This document shows, one piece after another, positions 7,717 to 15,888 of a stretch of 45,380 bases of DNA; position 1 is the stretch's first letter; each line of letters opens with the position of its first letter. Origin of the DNA: Gammaproteobacteria bacterium (GTDB lineage Bacteria > Pseudomonadota > Gammaproteobacteria > Steroidobacterales > Steroidobacteraceae); NCBI GenBank assembly GCA_025355445.1, contig JANXZQ010000170.1, positions 1 through 45,380 of the forward strand. The letters run 5' to 3'. The position numbers and the translations under genes were made by a program. The notes beneath the pieces were generated by a model, which saw only the letters and a list, made by a program, of their open reading frames with translations, was not told the origin of the DNA and made no database searches.

Positions 7717-9699
7717 ATGCACAGCGATCCGCTGTTACAAATCCTGATCCTGCTCACCGCTTCAGTGTGCGTGGTAGCCGGTGTGCGCAAGCTCAAATTG
7801 CCGGCGATTCTGGGATATCTCGCGGTCGGCATGCTGCTTGGACCGCATGCGTTGGCACTCGCGCAGGACAGCGAGACCACGCAGCTGCTGGCGGACTTCG
7901 GCGTGGTATTCCTGGTGTTCACTCTGGGGCTGGAGTTCTCTCTACCGCGCTTGGTGGCCATGCGCTGGGAAGTGCTCGGCGTCGGTGGTGCACAGGTGCT
8001 GATCACCACGGCCATCATCGCAATGGGCGTGGCCCTGATTTTCGATGTCGTTCCCGCGGTGGCCGTGGTGATCGGCGGCGCGGTGGCCATGTCCTCGACC
8101 GCCATCATCATTTCGCAGCTCACCGAGCAGTCGGAGAATAACCGCACTCACGGACGCCTCGCCGTGGCGATTTGCCTGTTTCAGGATTTGAGCTTTCCCT
8201 TGTTTCTGGCCTTGGTTTCAGTGCTGAGCGGCGGTGGCGGGACCGCCGATGCCAGGCATATCGGCGGCGCCATCGGTATCGCCATTCTGGCGCTGCTGCT
8301 GGTGCTCGCCGCCGGGCGCTGGCTGCTGCGGCCGCTATTCCTGATCATCGCCTCGGTGCGCTCCGCGGAATTATTCTCGCTGGCCGTGTTGCTGGCGGTG
8401 CTGGCGTCGGCGTGGGCCACTCATGCGGTGGGTCTGTCCCTCGCGCTCGGCGCCTTTCTCGCCGGCATGATGCTCGCGGAAACCGAATTTCGGCACCAGA
8501 TCGAAGCGACGATCCGTTCGTATCGGGAAGTTTTGCTGGGCCTGTTCTTCATCACCGTCGGCATGCTGCTCGATGTGGGATTGCTGTTGCGGCATTTCCC
8601 CTTGGTGGCAGCGATTCTCGCCGGCATGTTGCTGCTCAAGGCGGCGGTGGTCACCCTGGTCACCAAACCGGCCACCAAGAGCTGGTTCAAATCACTGCGC
8701 ACGGGCGTCGTCGTGAGTCAGGGTGGAGAGTTCGGGTTCGCGCTTCTGACTCTGGTATTGAGGCGTGAATTGCTCGATCCCGGCGTCGCGCAGCCGCTGC
8801 TCGCGGCCATCGTCCTCAGCATGGTCCTCTCGCCCCTGCTCATCCGGCACAATCGCCGGATCACCCGCGCCCTGCTGGGGGAATCCGGCCCGCCGCATAG
8901 CGAAGCCATGCGCGAGACCCAGGCCACCCTCGCCGTTGCTGAACGCGATCACGTGGTCATTTGCGGTTTCGGCCGTGTCGGCCAGAACATCGCGCGGGTG
9001 CTCGAACAAACAGGTTTCGAGTACATCGCCCTCGATCTCGACGCTTACCGTATTCGCGTCGGCCGGCAGGCCGGCGACCCGGTCATCTATGGCGATGCCG
9101 GCGAGGTCAAGATGCTGGAGAACGTCGGCCTGGCGCATGCCAGCTGCGTCGTGATCACCTTCGCCAACCCCGAGGTGGCCTTGCGCATCCTGCGGGGCGT
9201 TCGCCAAGTTCGCGCCGACGTGCCGATTCTGGTGCGTACTCAGGACGACACCAAGCTGGAACAGTTGCAGGCGGCCGGCGCGACCGAGGTGGTACCGGAG
9301 ACCTTCGAGGCCAGTTTGATGCTGTTGTCCCACCTGTTGCTGCTGCTCAAGCTGCCGGTGCCGCGGGTGATCCGCACCGTCAACGACATCCGCAGCAGCC
9401 GCTACGGGATGCTGCGCCAATACTTTCCCGCCGCGGACGCCGAGCGCCTCGACGAAAGCCACGCCTTTCGTGAGGAATTGCACAGCGTCATTTTGCCACC
9501 GCATGCCTGGGCGGTGGGCCGCAGCATCGCAGAGCTCGCTGCGCGCGGCTCACGGGCGTCGGTCAGCGCAGTGCGCCGCGACGGCATCGTCGGGCGCGAA
9601 CCCAGCCCGGACACCCTGCTCAAGGTGGGCGATGTGGTCGTGATGTGCGGCACCCCGGAAGCCGTCGAACACGCCGAAACCCTGCTTCTGATGGGGTAA
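7717..9699 (+). CDS. Monovalent cation:proton antiporter, CPA2/Kef family
   Basis: 660 residues in three parts: a Na+/H+ exchanger membrane domain of about 12 helices (1-385), a TrkA-N/RCK nucleotide-binding domain (about 408-525, Rossmann motif GFGRVGQ) and a TrkA-C domain (about 588-660). This layout is that of KefB/KefC/YbaL-type potassium efflux antiporters, inner-membrane proteins gated by a ligand on the RCK domain. The start at 7717 is where the hydrophobic conserved N-terminus (MHSDPLLQIL) begins; the frame is open for 83 codons upstream, but that stretch is antisense to the permease gene. Specific glutathione control, as for KefC, cannot be concluded. The next gene is led by a riboswitch. 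Confidence 0.9.
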   Translation: MHSDPLLQILILLTASVCVVAGVRKLKLPAILGYLAVGMLLGPHALALAQDSETTQLLADFGVVFLVFTLGLEFSLPRLVAMRWEVLGVGGAQVLITTAIIAMGVALIFDVVPAVAVVIGGAVAMSSTAIIISQLTEQSENNRTHGRLAVAICLFQDLSFPLFLALVSVLSGGGGTADARHIGGAIGIAILALLLVLAAGRWLLRPLFLIIASVRSAELFSLAVLLAVLASAWATHAVGLSLALGAFLAGMMLAETEFRHQIEATIRSYREVLLGLFFITVGMLLDVGLLLRHFPLVAAILAGMLLLKAAVVTLVTKPATKSWFKSLRTGVVVSQGGEFGFALLTLVLRRELLDPGVAQPLLAAIVLSMVLSPLLIRHNRRITRALLGESGPPHSEAMRETQATLAVAERDHVVICGFGRVGQNIARVLEQTGFEYIALDLDAYRIRVGRQAGDPVIYGDAGEVKMLENVGLAHASCVVITFANPEVALRILRGVRQVRADVPILVRTQDDTKLEQLQAAGATEVVPETFEASLMLLSHLLLLLKLPVPRVIRTVNDIRSSRYGMLRQYFPAADAERLDESHAFREELHSVILPPHAWAVGRSIAELAARGSRASVSAVRRDGIVGREPSPDTLLKVGDVVVMCGTPEAVEHAETLLLMG

Positions 9700-9708
9700 A
9701 AAAAGCTC

Positions 9709-9738
9709 TTTACAGCGCAGCCGGATCAGTCGCATAGT
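9709..9738 (+). promoter_or_regulatory. Candidate sigma70 promoter for the riboswitch transcript
   Basis: TTTACA (9709-9714) and CATAGT (9733-9738) are separated by 18 bases. Transcription would then start near 9745, at the base of the riboswitch P1 stem. The boxes are imperfect, but position and spacing fit the RNA element that follows. Confidence 0.4.
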
Positions 9739-9742
9739 AGGC

Positions 9743-9852
9743 GCGCTGTTCAAGGGCAAACCCGCCGAAAGGTGGGGACGCAAAGCCACCGGTCTAAGGG
9801 GCTTCCCTCATGGGGAAGCCTGACGATAGCGGGGTCGCCAGTCATTCAGTGC
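9743..9852 (+). ncRNA. Cyclic di-GMP-I riboswitch (GEMM-I)
   Basis: The sequence matches the GEMM-I consensus in order: AAGGGCAAACC (9752-9762), a stem capped by a GAAA tetraloop (loop 9767-9770), GGGACGCAAAGCC (9775-9787), an ACCGGTCTAA tetraloop-receptor side, a second hairpin (9800-9820), and ATAGCGGGGTCGCC (9826-9839). P1 can be closed by GCGCTG (9743-9748) with CAGTGC (9847-9852). In the known structure one G of the AGGGC segment recognises the ligand, and that GGG is kept, so c-di-GMP is the likely ligand rather than cGAMP. The aptamer lies 84 bases upstream of the FAD-linked oxidase start. No intrinsic terminator follows, which suggests control of translation. Confidence 0.92.
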
Positions 9853-9919
9853 GTTACGCACCTCAGAACCATCCGGTTTTGTGTCCCCCTGACAGTACGC
9901 GGCATCAGCTTTAGTACGT

Positions 9920-9935
9920 CTTCCGGGGGAAGCAC
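9920..9935 (+). promoter_or_regulatory. Ribosome-binding site that repeats a riboswitch stem strand
   Basis: GGGGAAGC at 9926-9933, just before the ATG at 9936, is identical to the 3' strand of the second riboswitch hairpin (9812-9819). The 5' strand of that hairpin (GCTTCCC, 9801-9807) is therefore complementary to both. When the aptamer is not folded, this strand could pair with the ribosome-binding site and block translation. A small local hairpin, CTTCC (9920-9924) with GGAAG (9928-9932), could also mask the site. The pairing is seen in the sequence; the switching role is inference. Confidence 0.5.
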
Positions 9936-11294
9936 ATGGTCAGCAAAGTCACTCGTTCGCCGGGCGCGGATTCATCGGGTATTTATCGCCGCCCGCGGCT
10001 CGTTCTCAAGGTCAAGCGCTTCGAGGACATTCCCATCCTGTTGGGCAAGAACAAGAGCTATCCCACCCCCATTCGCATCGTCGGCGCCGACTATTCGCAG
10101 ACTCGCTGCGTGGGCGGTGACGGCGGCACGACGGTCGACACCGGCGGCCTCGATAAAATCCTCGAATTCGGCGAAACCTCCGTCCGGGCGCAGGCTGGCG
10201 TGCGCGTGGGCACGCTGGTGCGCGCGCTTGCCGAACGCGGCTTGGAATTACCGCTGACCCCCGAAATCGGCCAGATTTCCTTGGGCGCCGTGGCCGTCAC
10301 CACCTTGCCGCAAGCCTCCTACGGCGCCGGCATGGCGCAGCTGTCGTCCTGCGTGACCGAAATCAAATTGATCACGCCGCAGGGCAAGCAGATGACCGTC
10401 ACGGAGCGGGATCGCGACCTGATGCGCGTGTTACGTTCGAGCTTCGGCTTGCTGGGCGTGGTGCACGAGGTAGAGCTGCGGGTGCGGCCGCTTACGCCGG
10501 TCAAGATCGACTATCAAGTGTTGACCCTCAAAGAATTCTCAGGCCGCTTCACCTCCATCGTGCAGGCGCCCGGGGCGCTGCGACTGCATATCTCGCCCTT
10601 CACCGACAAGATCACCGTCGAACGCCGCACCCTCGACGAAACCGCGTCCGTGAGCCGTTCCGGAATTTGGCAGGTACGCAATTCCGTGATGCGCAATGTG
10701 TTGCCGGCTTTCGGTTCCACCGTCGGTAGCGTCTTGGCGGCGCCCGGCCTGCGCAATGCCATGCTGTCGGGCGTGCAGCGCGCGCTGCGCGCCACTCTGG
10801 ACCGGGCCGCTCGCGGCGTGGTGCTCTATGCGCACGAGTGGATGCGCGACATGCCGAACGAGGCGTGGAAGGCGCGGCACACCTACAGTCTGTGGGCATT
10901 TCCCCAGGCGGATTACCCAAAAATGCTCGCCGAGTACTTCAATTTCTGCAAGTCGTACTACAAGGAGCATCGTTACCGCTCCAACGTGGTCAGCGGCGCC
11001 AGCCGGCTGCACCAGGATCGCGGTTCCTTGTTCAGCGTGAGTTATACCGGCCCCATGTTCACCCTGGAGCCATCTTCCTCCGGCGACAGCGGCTGGGATG
11101 ACTTTCTCATCGACTTCAACGATTTCGCATCGGCCTTGGGCGGCACGCCCACCTTCAATCAAACGCGCGCTTTGCAGGTTGAGCACGTGACCAAATCTTT
11201 CGGCGAGCGCGCCAAATTGTTCCGCGCGCTGCGCCAAAGGACGGATCCGCTCAATCGGCTGCGCAACGGCTACTTCGCATACCTGCTGGGGTGA
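9936..11294 (+). CDS. FAD-linked oxidase (FAD-binding PCMH domain)
   Basis: 452 residues. The N-terminal 30-165 form an FAD-binding type-4 (PCMH) domain, with GADYSQTRC and GGTTVDTGGLDKI followed by PEIGQISLGAVAVTTLP and a VTEIKLITPQGK strand. The C-terminal half would hold the substrate domain. The family includes L-gulonolactone-type and DprE1-type sugar oxidases and many uncharacterised enzymes; I cannot name the substrate. No signal peptide or membrane segment is evident. A c-di-GMP-I riboswitch controls it, so it belongs to the c-di-GMP regulon and may act in surface polysaccharide or lifestyle change; that link is inference. The start is set by the strong ribosome-binding site at 9926-9933. 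Confidence 0.85.
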   Translation: MVSKVTRSPGADSSGIYRRPRLVLKVKRFEDIPILLGKNKSYPTPIRIVGADYSQTRCVGGDGGTTVDTGGLDKILEFGETSVRAQAGVRVGTLVRALAERGLELPLTPEIGQISLGAVAVTTLPQASYGAGMAQLSSCVTEIKLITPQGKQMTVTERDRDLMRVLRSSFGLLGVVHEVELRVRPLTPVKIDYQVLTLKEFSGRFTSIVQAPGALRLHISPFTDKITVERRTLDETASVSRSGIWQVRNSVMRNVLPAFGSTVGSVLAAPGLRNAMLSGVQRALRATLDRAARGVVLYAHEWMRDMPNEAWKARHTYSLWAFPQADYPKMLAEYFNFCKSYYKEHRYRSNVVSGASRLHQDRGSLFSVSYTGPMFTLEPSSSGDSGWDDFLIDFNDFASALGGTPTFNQTRALQVEHVTKSFGERAKLFRALRQRTDPLNRLRNGYFAYLLG

Positions 11295-11315
11295 CGGCCG
11301 CCGGGCCGGCTCACC

Positions 11316-11978
11316 CTACAAGCCGGAGACGATCTTCGCCTTGATCGACTCGAATTCGGAGTCGCTGATGAGCTTGGCATCGAGCATTTCGCGCGCCTGC
11401 CGCAACCGTCGCACAGGCTCCGACTCCGCTGCGGCCGTTGCCGTGGCGGCCATTGCCGCGCCCGCGACACCCGCCCCGTCCGCCCCGCCGTAGGCGTTTT
11501 GGCTGCCAATTTGCACTCCGCCGGATTTGGCGCGCAATTCCTCGAGTTCCCGGATACGGCGCTTCTCGCGCCAGACTTGGTCGTGCTGCTGGCAAATGCG
11601 GTACATGCCCTGCGCCTGATCCTTGCGCAGTCCCGCAAAAGTCCATACGCGATTCACTTCCGATCCGATATTGAGGTCCGAACTGCTCTGCGCAACCAAG
11701 GTCAGATCGGCCGCGAGAATTCCAGCGCTGATGCGGGTCTCCTTGAGGTCCTGCCAACGGATGTCGGCCGACTCGTAGCCGCCGAGCAGGCGTCGCTTGA
11801 GTGTTATGAAGCGTCCGCTGGTGGCGGCAATGCAGGCGCGGCGATGGGTCAGCGCAAACAGGCGGTGTTGTACCGCCCATGCTTCCAAAGTCTCTCCGGC
11901 CGTGAGCAGCCCGCGCAATAGGGCGAGCGCCGCTTCGAGCCCGGGCTCCTGCGCAATGCTTGGGGAGGGATCGGACAT
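11316..11978 (-). CDS. PH-like and SHOCT domain protein
   Basis: 220 residues starting at MSDPSPS; its ATG shares a base with the dps stop codon, and an upstream in-frame start would lie inside dps. The N-terminal 130 residues look like a bacterial PH-type domain (strands FALTHRRACIAA, RFITLKRR, IGSEVNRVWTF). An Ala/Gly-rich linker follows, and the last 30 residues (RRLRQAREMLDAKLISDSEF) match the SHOCT short C-terminal domain. Its function is not known; SHOCT domains are thought to mediate oligomerisation. Co-transcription with dps is likely, and the gene ends convergently, 21 bases from the oxidase gene. Confidence 0.7.
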   Translation of the reverse strand: MSDPSPSIAQEPGLEAALALLRGLLTAGETLEAWAVQHRLFALTHRRACIAATSGRFITLKRRLLGGYESADIRWQDLKETRISAGILAADLTLVAQSSSDLNIGSEVNRVWTFAGLRKDQAQGMYRICQQHDQVWREKRRIRELEELRAKSGGVQIGSQNAYGGADGAGVAGAAMAATATAAAESEPVRRLRQAREMLDAKLISDSEFESIKAKIVSGL

Positions 11979-12460
11979 CAAGCCTTCTCCTGCAGATGAG
12001 CCTCGATGAACCACAGATACTTGTCCACGTCGCGGGAAATTCCCGTGAATAGATCGGCCGTACCGGCGTCGCCCAGCTTGGCGGTGTCGTCGATCGCCGC
12101 CCGCACCGCCTTTCCATAGACCGACAGCTGCGTCGATAAATAGAATAGATGATCCTTGCCGGCCGTGATGCTCAAGGGATAATTTTTCAGTTTGCTGCGC
12201 TTGGCGGCGACCGCAACCGTACCCTCCGCCGTGCCGCCCAAGGCCGTGATCCGCTCGGCGATTTCATCAATCTGCTCCAGCGCCAGGGCCGAAATCTTAT
12301 CGAATAGTTCGTGCAACGCGATGAAATTGGGACCCTTGACGTTCCAGTGGGCTTGCTTGACCTGGCTCTGCAAATCGATGGCATAGGCCAATCGATCATT
12401 CAATATCAAAATGACATTGCGGCGGACCTTCTCGGTCAGGTCAATCTTGGTCTTGTACAT
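11978..12460 (-). CDS. dps: Dps-family ferritin-like DNA-binding protein
   Basis: 160 residues, the usual Dps size. The ferroxidase motifs are present: QAHWNVKGPNF, ALHELFDKIS and EQIDEIAERI, with the His, Asp and Glu ligands that bind iron at the dimer interface. Dps forms a 12-subunit shell that oxidises Fe2+ with H2O2 and protects DNA in starvation and oxidative stress. The start at 12460 has AAGGAG seven bases upstream; the longer frame to 12508 lacks one. The short N-terminal tail has few basic residues (KTK, then KVRR), so DNA binding is uncertain. It lies 51 bases after the DUF3187 gene and overlaps the next gene. Confidence 0.93.
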   Translation of the reverse strand: MYKTKIDLTEKVRRNVILILNDRLAYAIDLQSQVKQAHWNVKGPNFIALHELFDKISALALEQIDEIAERITALGGTAEGTVAVAAKRSKLKNYPLSITAGKDHLFYLSTQLSVYGKAVRAAIDDTAKLGDAGTADLFTGISRDVDKYLWFIEAHLQEKA

Positions 12461-12511
12461 CGGCGCTCCTTCGAGATTGCGAATTCGAACTAACGCGCTA
12501 TTTTGCACCGC

Positions 12512-13465
12512 TTAGTCGTGAATCCCAAGGAAGAAGGTAATGTCGGGAGCGGTGTTGACCGCAGCGTCTTCGGCGAATCCCATCTCGACGCGCCATCGGC
12601 CCCGCAGGGCGCGCGCGGCGCCGACGGTCAGCTGCAGGCTAGGTCCGAGAAAGCGCAGGTCGCTGCCGGCGACATGTCCGGTCTGCCCATCGAGTTGGGC
12701 GCGCAGCGACCATTGAAATCCGACCGAGCGCGTCGCGGCAAAGCGCGCGAACACCGAGTCTCGGTGAGCGGCACCTGCGAAGATTTCGTCACCGAAGGGC
12801 TGCGCGACCCCGACTTCCGCCGCCAGCTGCCATTTCGGCCAACGCATCGCGCCATGCATCCACAGCGCGCCGTCCCAGGCGCCGTCGCTGGTCAAGTCCG
12901 CGACCTTGCCGGTGGGCGCCTTCAGGCCTCCCCACAGGGACAGGGTGTGCCGTGCGTCGTCGAGCGCATACCAGCCCACATCTGCCGCGAAGTCGCCAAC
13001 ACTGGTCTGCGAGTGATGGAAGTCGATATTGGTTACGCCCGAATACGAATAATCGAGCTGGCGCTTCGGATAAAAGGGGCGGTTGCCCCGCGAAAAGCCG
13101 AAGGCTTGGTGCCAGCCATCGATGACGGCGTCGAGCACTCCGCCGCTGTCGTGGATGACGGGCACCGACAAGCGATAGCGCCAATCCGGCGCCAGTGCAT
13201 TCTCATAAGCGAGATCGAGCGCGGCGCTCTCGCCATCCACCAACAGGGTCTCATGCGACCGTGTTTCCACATTGAGCGTGTTGCTCACCAGCAGCGTCGC
13301 GGACAAGACGGCCTGCGCGTCGCGAGGCGTGTCGCTCGGCAGAGGCAGGTAGAAACCCCGCAGCAGCGGGTTTTGATCGCGCGTGGAAAAAAATTCTTCG
13401 GCCCGCGCCGGCCCGCACGCGACTACCCATATCGCAGCCGCGGCACCGATCGGCCGGCATCGCAC
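12512..13465 (-). CDS. DUF3187 family outer-membrane-like protein
   Basis: 317 residues with a signal peptide cleaved after GPARA (about residue 22). The mature N-terminus begins with RDQNPLLRGFYLPLP, the hallmark opening of the DUF3187 family. The rest is rich in alternating polar/hydrophobic strands (WRYRLSVPV, LDYSYSG, RFAATRSVGFQW), as in an outer-membrane beta barrel. Function is unknown. It begins four bases after the stop of the ABC permease gene, so it probably belongs to the GntR/ABC operon and could be the outer-membrane side of the same export or lipid pathway. Confidence 0.8.
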   Translation of the reverse strand: MRCRPIGAAAAIWVVACGPARAEEFFSTRDQNPLLRGFYLPLPSDTPRDAQAVLSATLLVSNTLNVETRSHETLLVDGESAALDLAYENALAPDWRYRLSVPVIHDSGGVLDAVIDGWHQAFGFSRGNRPFYPKRQLDYSYSGVTNIDFHHSQTSVGDFAADVGWYALDDARHTLSLWGGLKAPTGKVADLTSDGAWDGALWMHGAMRWPKWQLAAEVGVAQPFGDEIFAGAAHRDSVFARFAATRSVGFQWSLRAQLDGQTGHVAGSDLRFLGPSLQLTVGAARALRGRWRVEMGFAEDAAVNTAPDITFFLGIHD

Positions 13466-13469
13466 CTCT

Positions 13470-14342
13470 TTAGATCTCGCTGCGCCGCATTCGCAGCTGA
13501 ATGGCGCCGAGGATCAGCACGACGCCGGTCGCCACGCCAATCCAGGTTTCGGGGCTTGCGAGAAACCCGCCGAGGTTCAGAAAGCTCCAAATGCTGGACG
13601 GCGTTCGAAAGGTGTCGTGATCGACCACGGTGGTCACCCAAGCCGCGTTGCCGGGATTGGCATTGAATGCCTCGGCAGGCAAGGCCAGTCGCCCCGCCAA
13701 CACGTGCGCAATCACATGAGTGCCCAGGAACAGGCGCTCGCCGAGAATCACAGCGAGCGGCGGCAACAGGGACCAGAGCATGACGGCGCGCTTGGCCCAT
13801 GCGGAGATGACCAGGAAATAGGCGCTGATCGGCAGGAACCAGATGGCCGCAACGAAGATGAGGTACAGCCATAGGCCTTGCAACTGCAGCCAGGTGTCGG
13901 GATGCCACAACGCACTCCCGATGAAAGAACTGGCGCGCACCGAGATGATGAACGCCATCAGCAGAGTAGTGACATCGGCGACCGCGGCGTACACCAGGGG
14001 AATGATGATGACGGCGACGGCCAGCTTGGACAGCACGGTGGCGGCATCAGATATGGGCAGCGACTTCCAGAACAGTACGCTGCGATCCTTACGGTCGGCA
14101 TACAGACAGTCCAACAGGTACCAGGTGGAGTAAATGGCCATGACGGCGAAGAAAATGGCCCCGACGATTCCTAGGAACATCTGACCGACCGCCTGGCCCG
14201 GAAGATGCGCCGGCAGCGACATCAGATCAATTCTGCTGAACAGAGCCGCGAGCAGCAGGAATCCGCTGAGCACCGCGGGAAACATCCAGATTGCGCGGTT
14301 CTCCCAAAATTCGCGCCGAATCAGCCAGCTGTATGTGTTCAT
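13470..14342 (-). CDS. ABC-2 type transporter permease
   Basis: 290 residues with about six membrane segments, starting MNTYSWLIRREFWENR, a common opening of ABC-2 permeases that follow YtrA-type regulators. The charged loop at about residues 82-95 (LYADRKDRSVLFWKSLPI) is typical of this subgroup. It overlaps the ATPase gene upstream by four bases (ATGA). The exported substrate is unknown; related GntR/ABC pairs respond to cell-wall-active compounds or envelope stress in other bacteria, so an envelope role is a reasonable guess. Confidence 0.87.
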   Translation of the reverse strand: MNTYSWLIRREFWENRAIWMFPAVLSGFLLLAALFSRIDLMSLPAHLPGQAVGQMFLGIVGAIFFAVMAIYSTWYLLDCLYADRKDRSVLFWKSLPISDAATVLSKLAVAVIIIPLVYAAVADVTTLLMAFIISVRASSFIGSALWHPDTWLQLQGLWLYLIFVAAIWFLPISAYFLVISAWAKRAVMLWSLLPPLAVILGERLFLGTHVIAHVLAGRLALPAEAFNANPGNAAWVTTVVDHDTFRTPSSIWSFLNLGGFLASPETWIGVATGVVLILGAIQLRMRRSEI

Positions 14343-15196
14343 GCGGCGGCTCCCGACAGCTTGGCGACGAATAAATCCGAAACACTCGGCGTGTGTACCT
14401 CACCGAGCGCCGCGAGCCTGTCGAGATCGGGATGCTCAAAGTACATCACCACCTTGCCGAGCATGCGGCGCTCGTAAAACGGCTTCATGGCGCGCGCGGC
14501 ATCGATGCTGTCAGCCGCCACCGCGACCGCGGCGTAGCGCGTGGCGACGTCCTCGAGCGAGGAGTCCAGGACGATGCGCCCCTTGTCGATGAACAGCACA
14601 TCGGTCAGCAAATTCTCGACTTCTTCCACTTGATGCGTGGTGATCAATATGGTCCGTGTCTCGTCCATATAGTCGTTCACCAGCGCGTCGTAAAAGGCGC
14701 TGCGCGCGAGAATGTCCAACCCCAAGGTCGGTTCATCGAGCACCAGCAGTTTCGCGTCGATGGCCATGGTGAGCGCCAAGTGCACCTGGGTCTTCATGCC
14801 CTTGGATAACTCGCGCATGCGGCGCCTCCCTGTGATTTGCGTCTTGGCCAACAACTCCTGGGCCCGATCGCGGCGAAATTTCGGGTGCACACCGGCGACG
14901 AAGTCGATGGCATTGTCGACGCGCAGCCACGACGGCAGCACGGCGACGTCCGCAATGAAGCAGGCGTCGAACATGAGTTCGGTGCGTTGGCGGAAGGGCT
15001 CGCGGCCCAGCACCGATAGATGCCCGTCGTAGTGGGTCAATCCTAGGATGGCTCGCAGCGCGCTGGTCTTGCCGGCGCCGTTCGGTCCGATGAGCCCGAC
15101 GATACGGCCGGCTTCCACGGTGAAATTGGCTCGATCGAGTGCAATGTGCGACCCATATTTTTTCGTCAGTTCTCGAGCTTCAATGAGCGGTGGCAT
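14339..15196 (-). CDS. ABC transporter ATP-binding protein
   Basis: 285 residues: Walker A GPNGAGKTS near residue 37, a degenerate signature LSKGMKTQ instead of LSGGQ, Walker B LLVLDEPTLGLD and H-loop ITTHQ. The LSKGM form is common in ATPases of the YtrB type, paired with GntR regulators. A C-terminal extension of about 70 residues carries a small regulatory-looking domain. The start at 15196 was chosen because MPPLIEARELTKKYG is the conserved beginning and an upstream start would overlap the regulator gene. It lies 10 bases after the GntR gene. Confidence 0.92.
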   Translation of the reverse strand: MPPLIEARELTKKYGSHIALDRANFTVEAGRIVGLIGPNGAGKTSALRAILGLTHYDGHLSVLGREPFRQRTELMFDACFIADVAVLPSWLRVDNAIDFVAGVHPKFRRDRAQELLAKTQITGRRRMRELSKGMKTQVHLALTMAIDAKLLVLDEPTLGLDILARSAFYDALVNDYMDETRTILITTHQVEEVENLLTDVLFIDKGRIVLDSSLEDVATRYAAVAVAADSIDAARAMKPFYERRMLGKVVMYFEHPDLDRLAALGEVHTPSVSDLFVAKLSGAAA

Positions 15197-15206
15197 GATT
15201 TGGGTC

Positions 15207-15611
15207 TCATTCTTCTTTGGCGTCGCTGCCGCGGGGCGGCGGGGCCGGGTGGGTAAGCGCCGGTGTTTGCGCAAACAATTCCTGCGCAGAGAATCCGAGC
15301 CTGTTGATGACCGCCAGAACTTGCGGCCATTCCTCGTTGAGGAAGCGTTCGCGTTCTCCGGCCAGCAGCAGCCGCTGGGCCCCTTCGCTCACATACATGC
15401 CTCGACCGCGGCGCTTCTCGACCAGGCGCTCATCCACCAGCTGCTGATAACCCTTCAGCACCGTCAATGGGTTGAGCCGATAATCGGCGGCGACTGCCCG
15501 GACGGAGGGCAAGGGGTCGCCCTCCTTCAGCGCGCCCTCGAGAATGAGGGCAACCATTCGATCGCGCAGTTGGCGATAGATCGGCTGGTTGTCGTTCCAA
15601 TTGGGGTCCAT
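15207..15611 (-). CDS. GntR-family repressor, YtrA subfamily
   Basis: 134 residues: an N-terminal winged helix-turn-helix (about residues 8-75; IYRQLRDRMV, PLPSVRAVAADYRLNPLTVLK, RRGRGMYV) and a short helical C-terminal tail of about 60 residues. This small effector-less form defines the YtrA subfamily, whose members repress their own operon together with an ABC transporter. The start is MDPNW at 15611; the longer frame to 15656 would run into the small upstream gene. Its likely operator is the imperfect dyad at 15869-15888. Confidence 0.9.
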   Translation of the reverse strand: MDPNWNDNQPIYRQLRDRMVALILEGALKEGDPLPSVRAVAADYRLNPLTVLKGYQQLVDERLVEKRRGRGMYVSEGAQRLLLAGERERFLNEEWPQVLAVINRLGFSAQELFAQTPALTHPAPPPRGSDAKEE

Positions 15612-15652
15612 TGAGCTCTCTAGTCTAAGGCAACCTGCGGCGGGGCCTGCGA

Positions 15653-15817
15653 TCAAACCGCGCCGTCGTGCGTGGTGGCGGTCTGCGCCAACGAGGGGAC
15701 ACCGGCATGCTGGTGCAATTGGCCGTTGAAGAGATAGGCAACCCCACCGATGATGACGCTATTCATCATGAGGGCGACGGCGAGGGCGGCGAGTTTGATT
15801 GAGATCTGAGTATTCAT
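15653..15817 (-). CDS. 54-residue single-span membrane peptide
   Basis: I translated this small frame by eye: it starts MNTQISIKLAALAVALMMNS, continues with a VIIGGVAYLF hydrophobic end and has a polar tail ending HDGAV. ACGGAG lies before the ATG. Residues about 5-30 are hydrophobic enough for one membrane span or an uncleaved signal; the tail would be outside. I know no family. It is the first gene in front of the GntR/ABC/DUF3187 block on the same strand, 41 bases upstream of the repressor, and would share its promoter. It may be a small partner or sensor of the exporter; that is inference. Confidence 0.55.
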   Translation of the reverse strand: MNTQISIKLAALAVALMMNSVIIGGVAYLFNGQLHQHAGVPSLAQTATTHDGAV

Positions 15818-15868
15818 GTGAGTCTCCGTTGAGTGTTCAAGTAGTCATCGAGGTGTTTTGGTGACTTG

Positions 15869-15888
15869 GTTATATAGTTACATACAAC
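15869..15888. promoter_or_regulatory. Imperfect dyad, possible GntR operator
   Basis: GTTATAT and ATACAAC are inverted repeats with one mismatch, separated by six bases. This is the most AT-rich spot of the gap and lies between two divergent units: the small peptide/GntR operon to the left and the ECF sigma gene to the right. On the minus strand the dyad contains TATATA, a possible -10 box of the operon promoter. Binding by the GntR protein is inferred from position only. Confidence 0.35.

Noticed and set aside
10539-11237. Minus-strand frame opposite the FAD-linked oxidase
   Set aside because: Composition follows the codon pattern of the opposite strand; no start context.
12503-13666. Long plus-strand frame opposite DUF3187
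   Set aside because: It mirrors the DUF3187 coding region on the other strand, with no recognisable domains; a GC-rich shadow.
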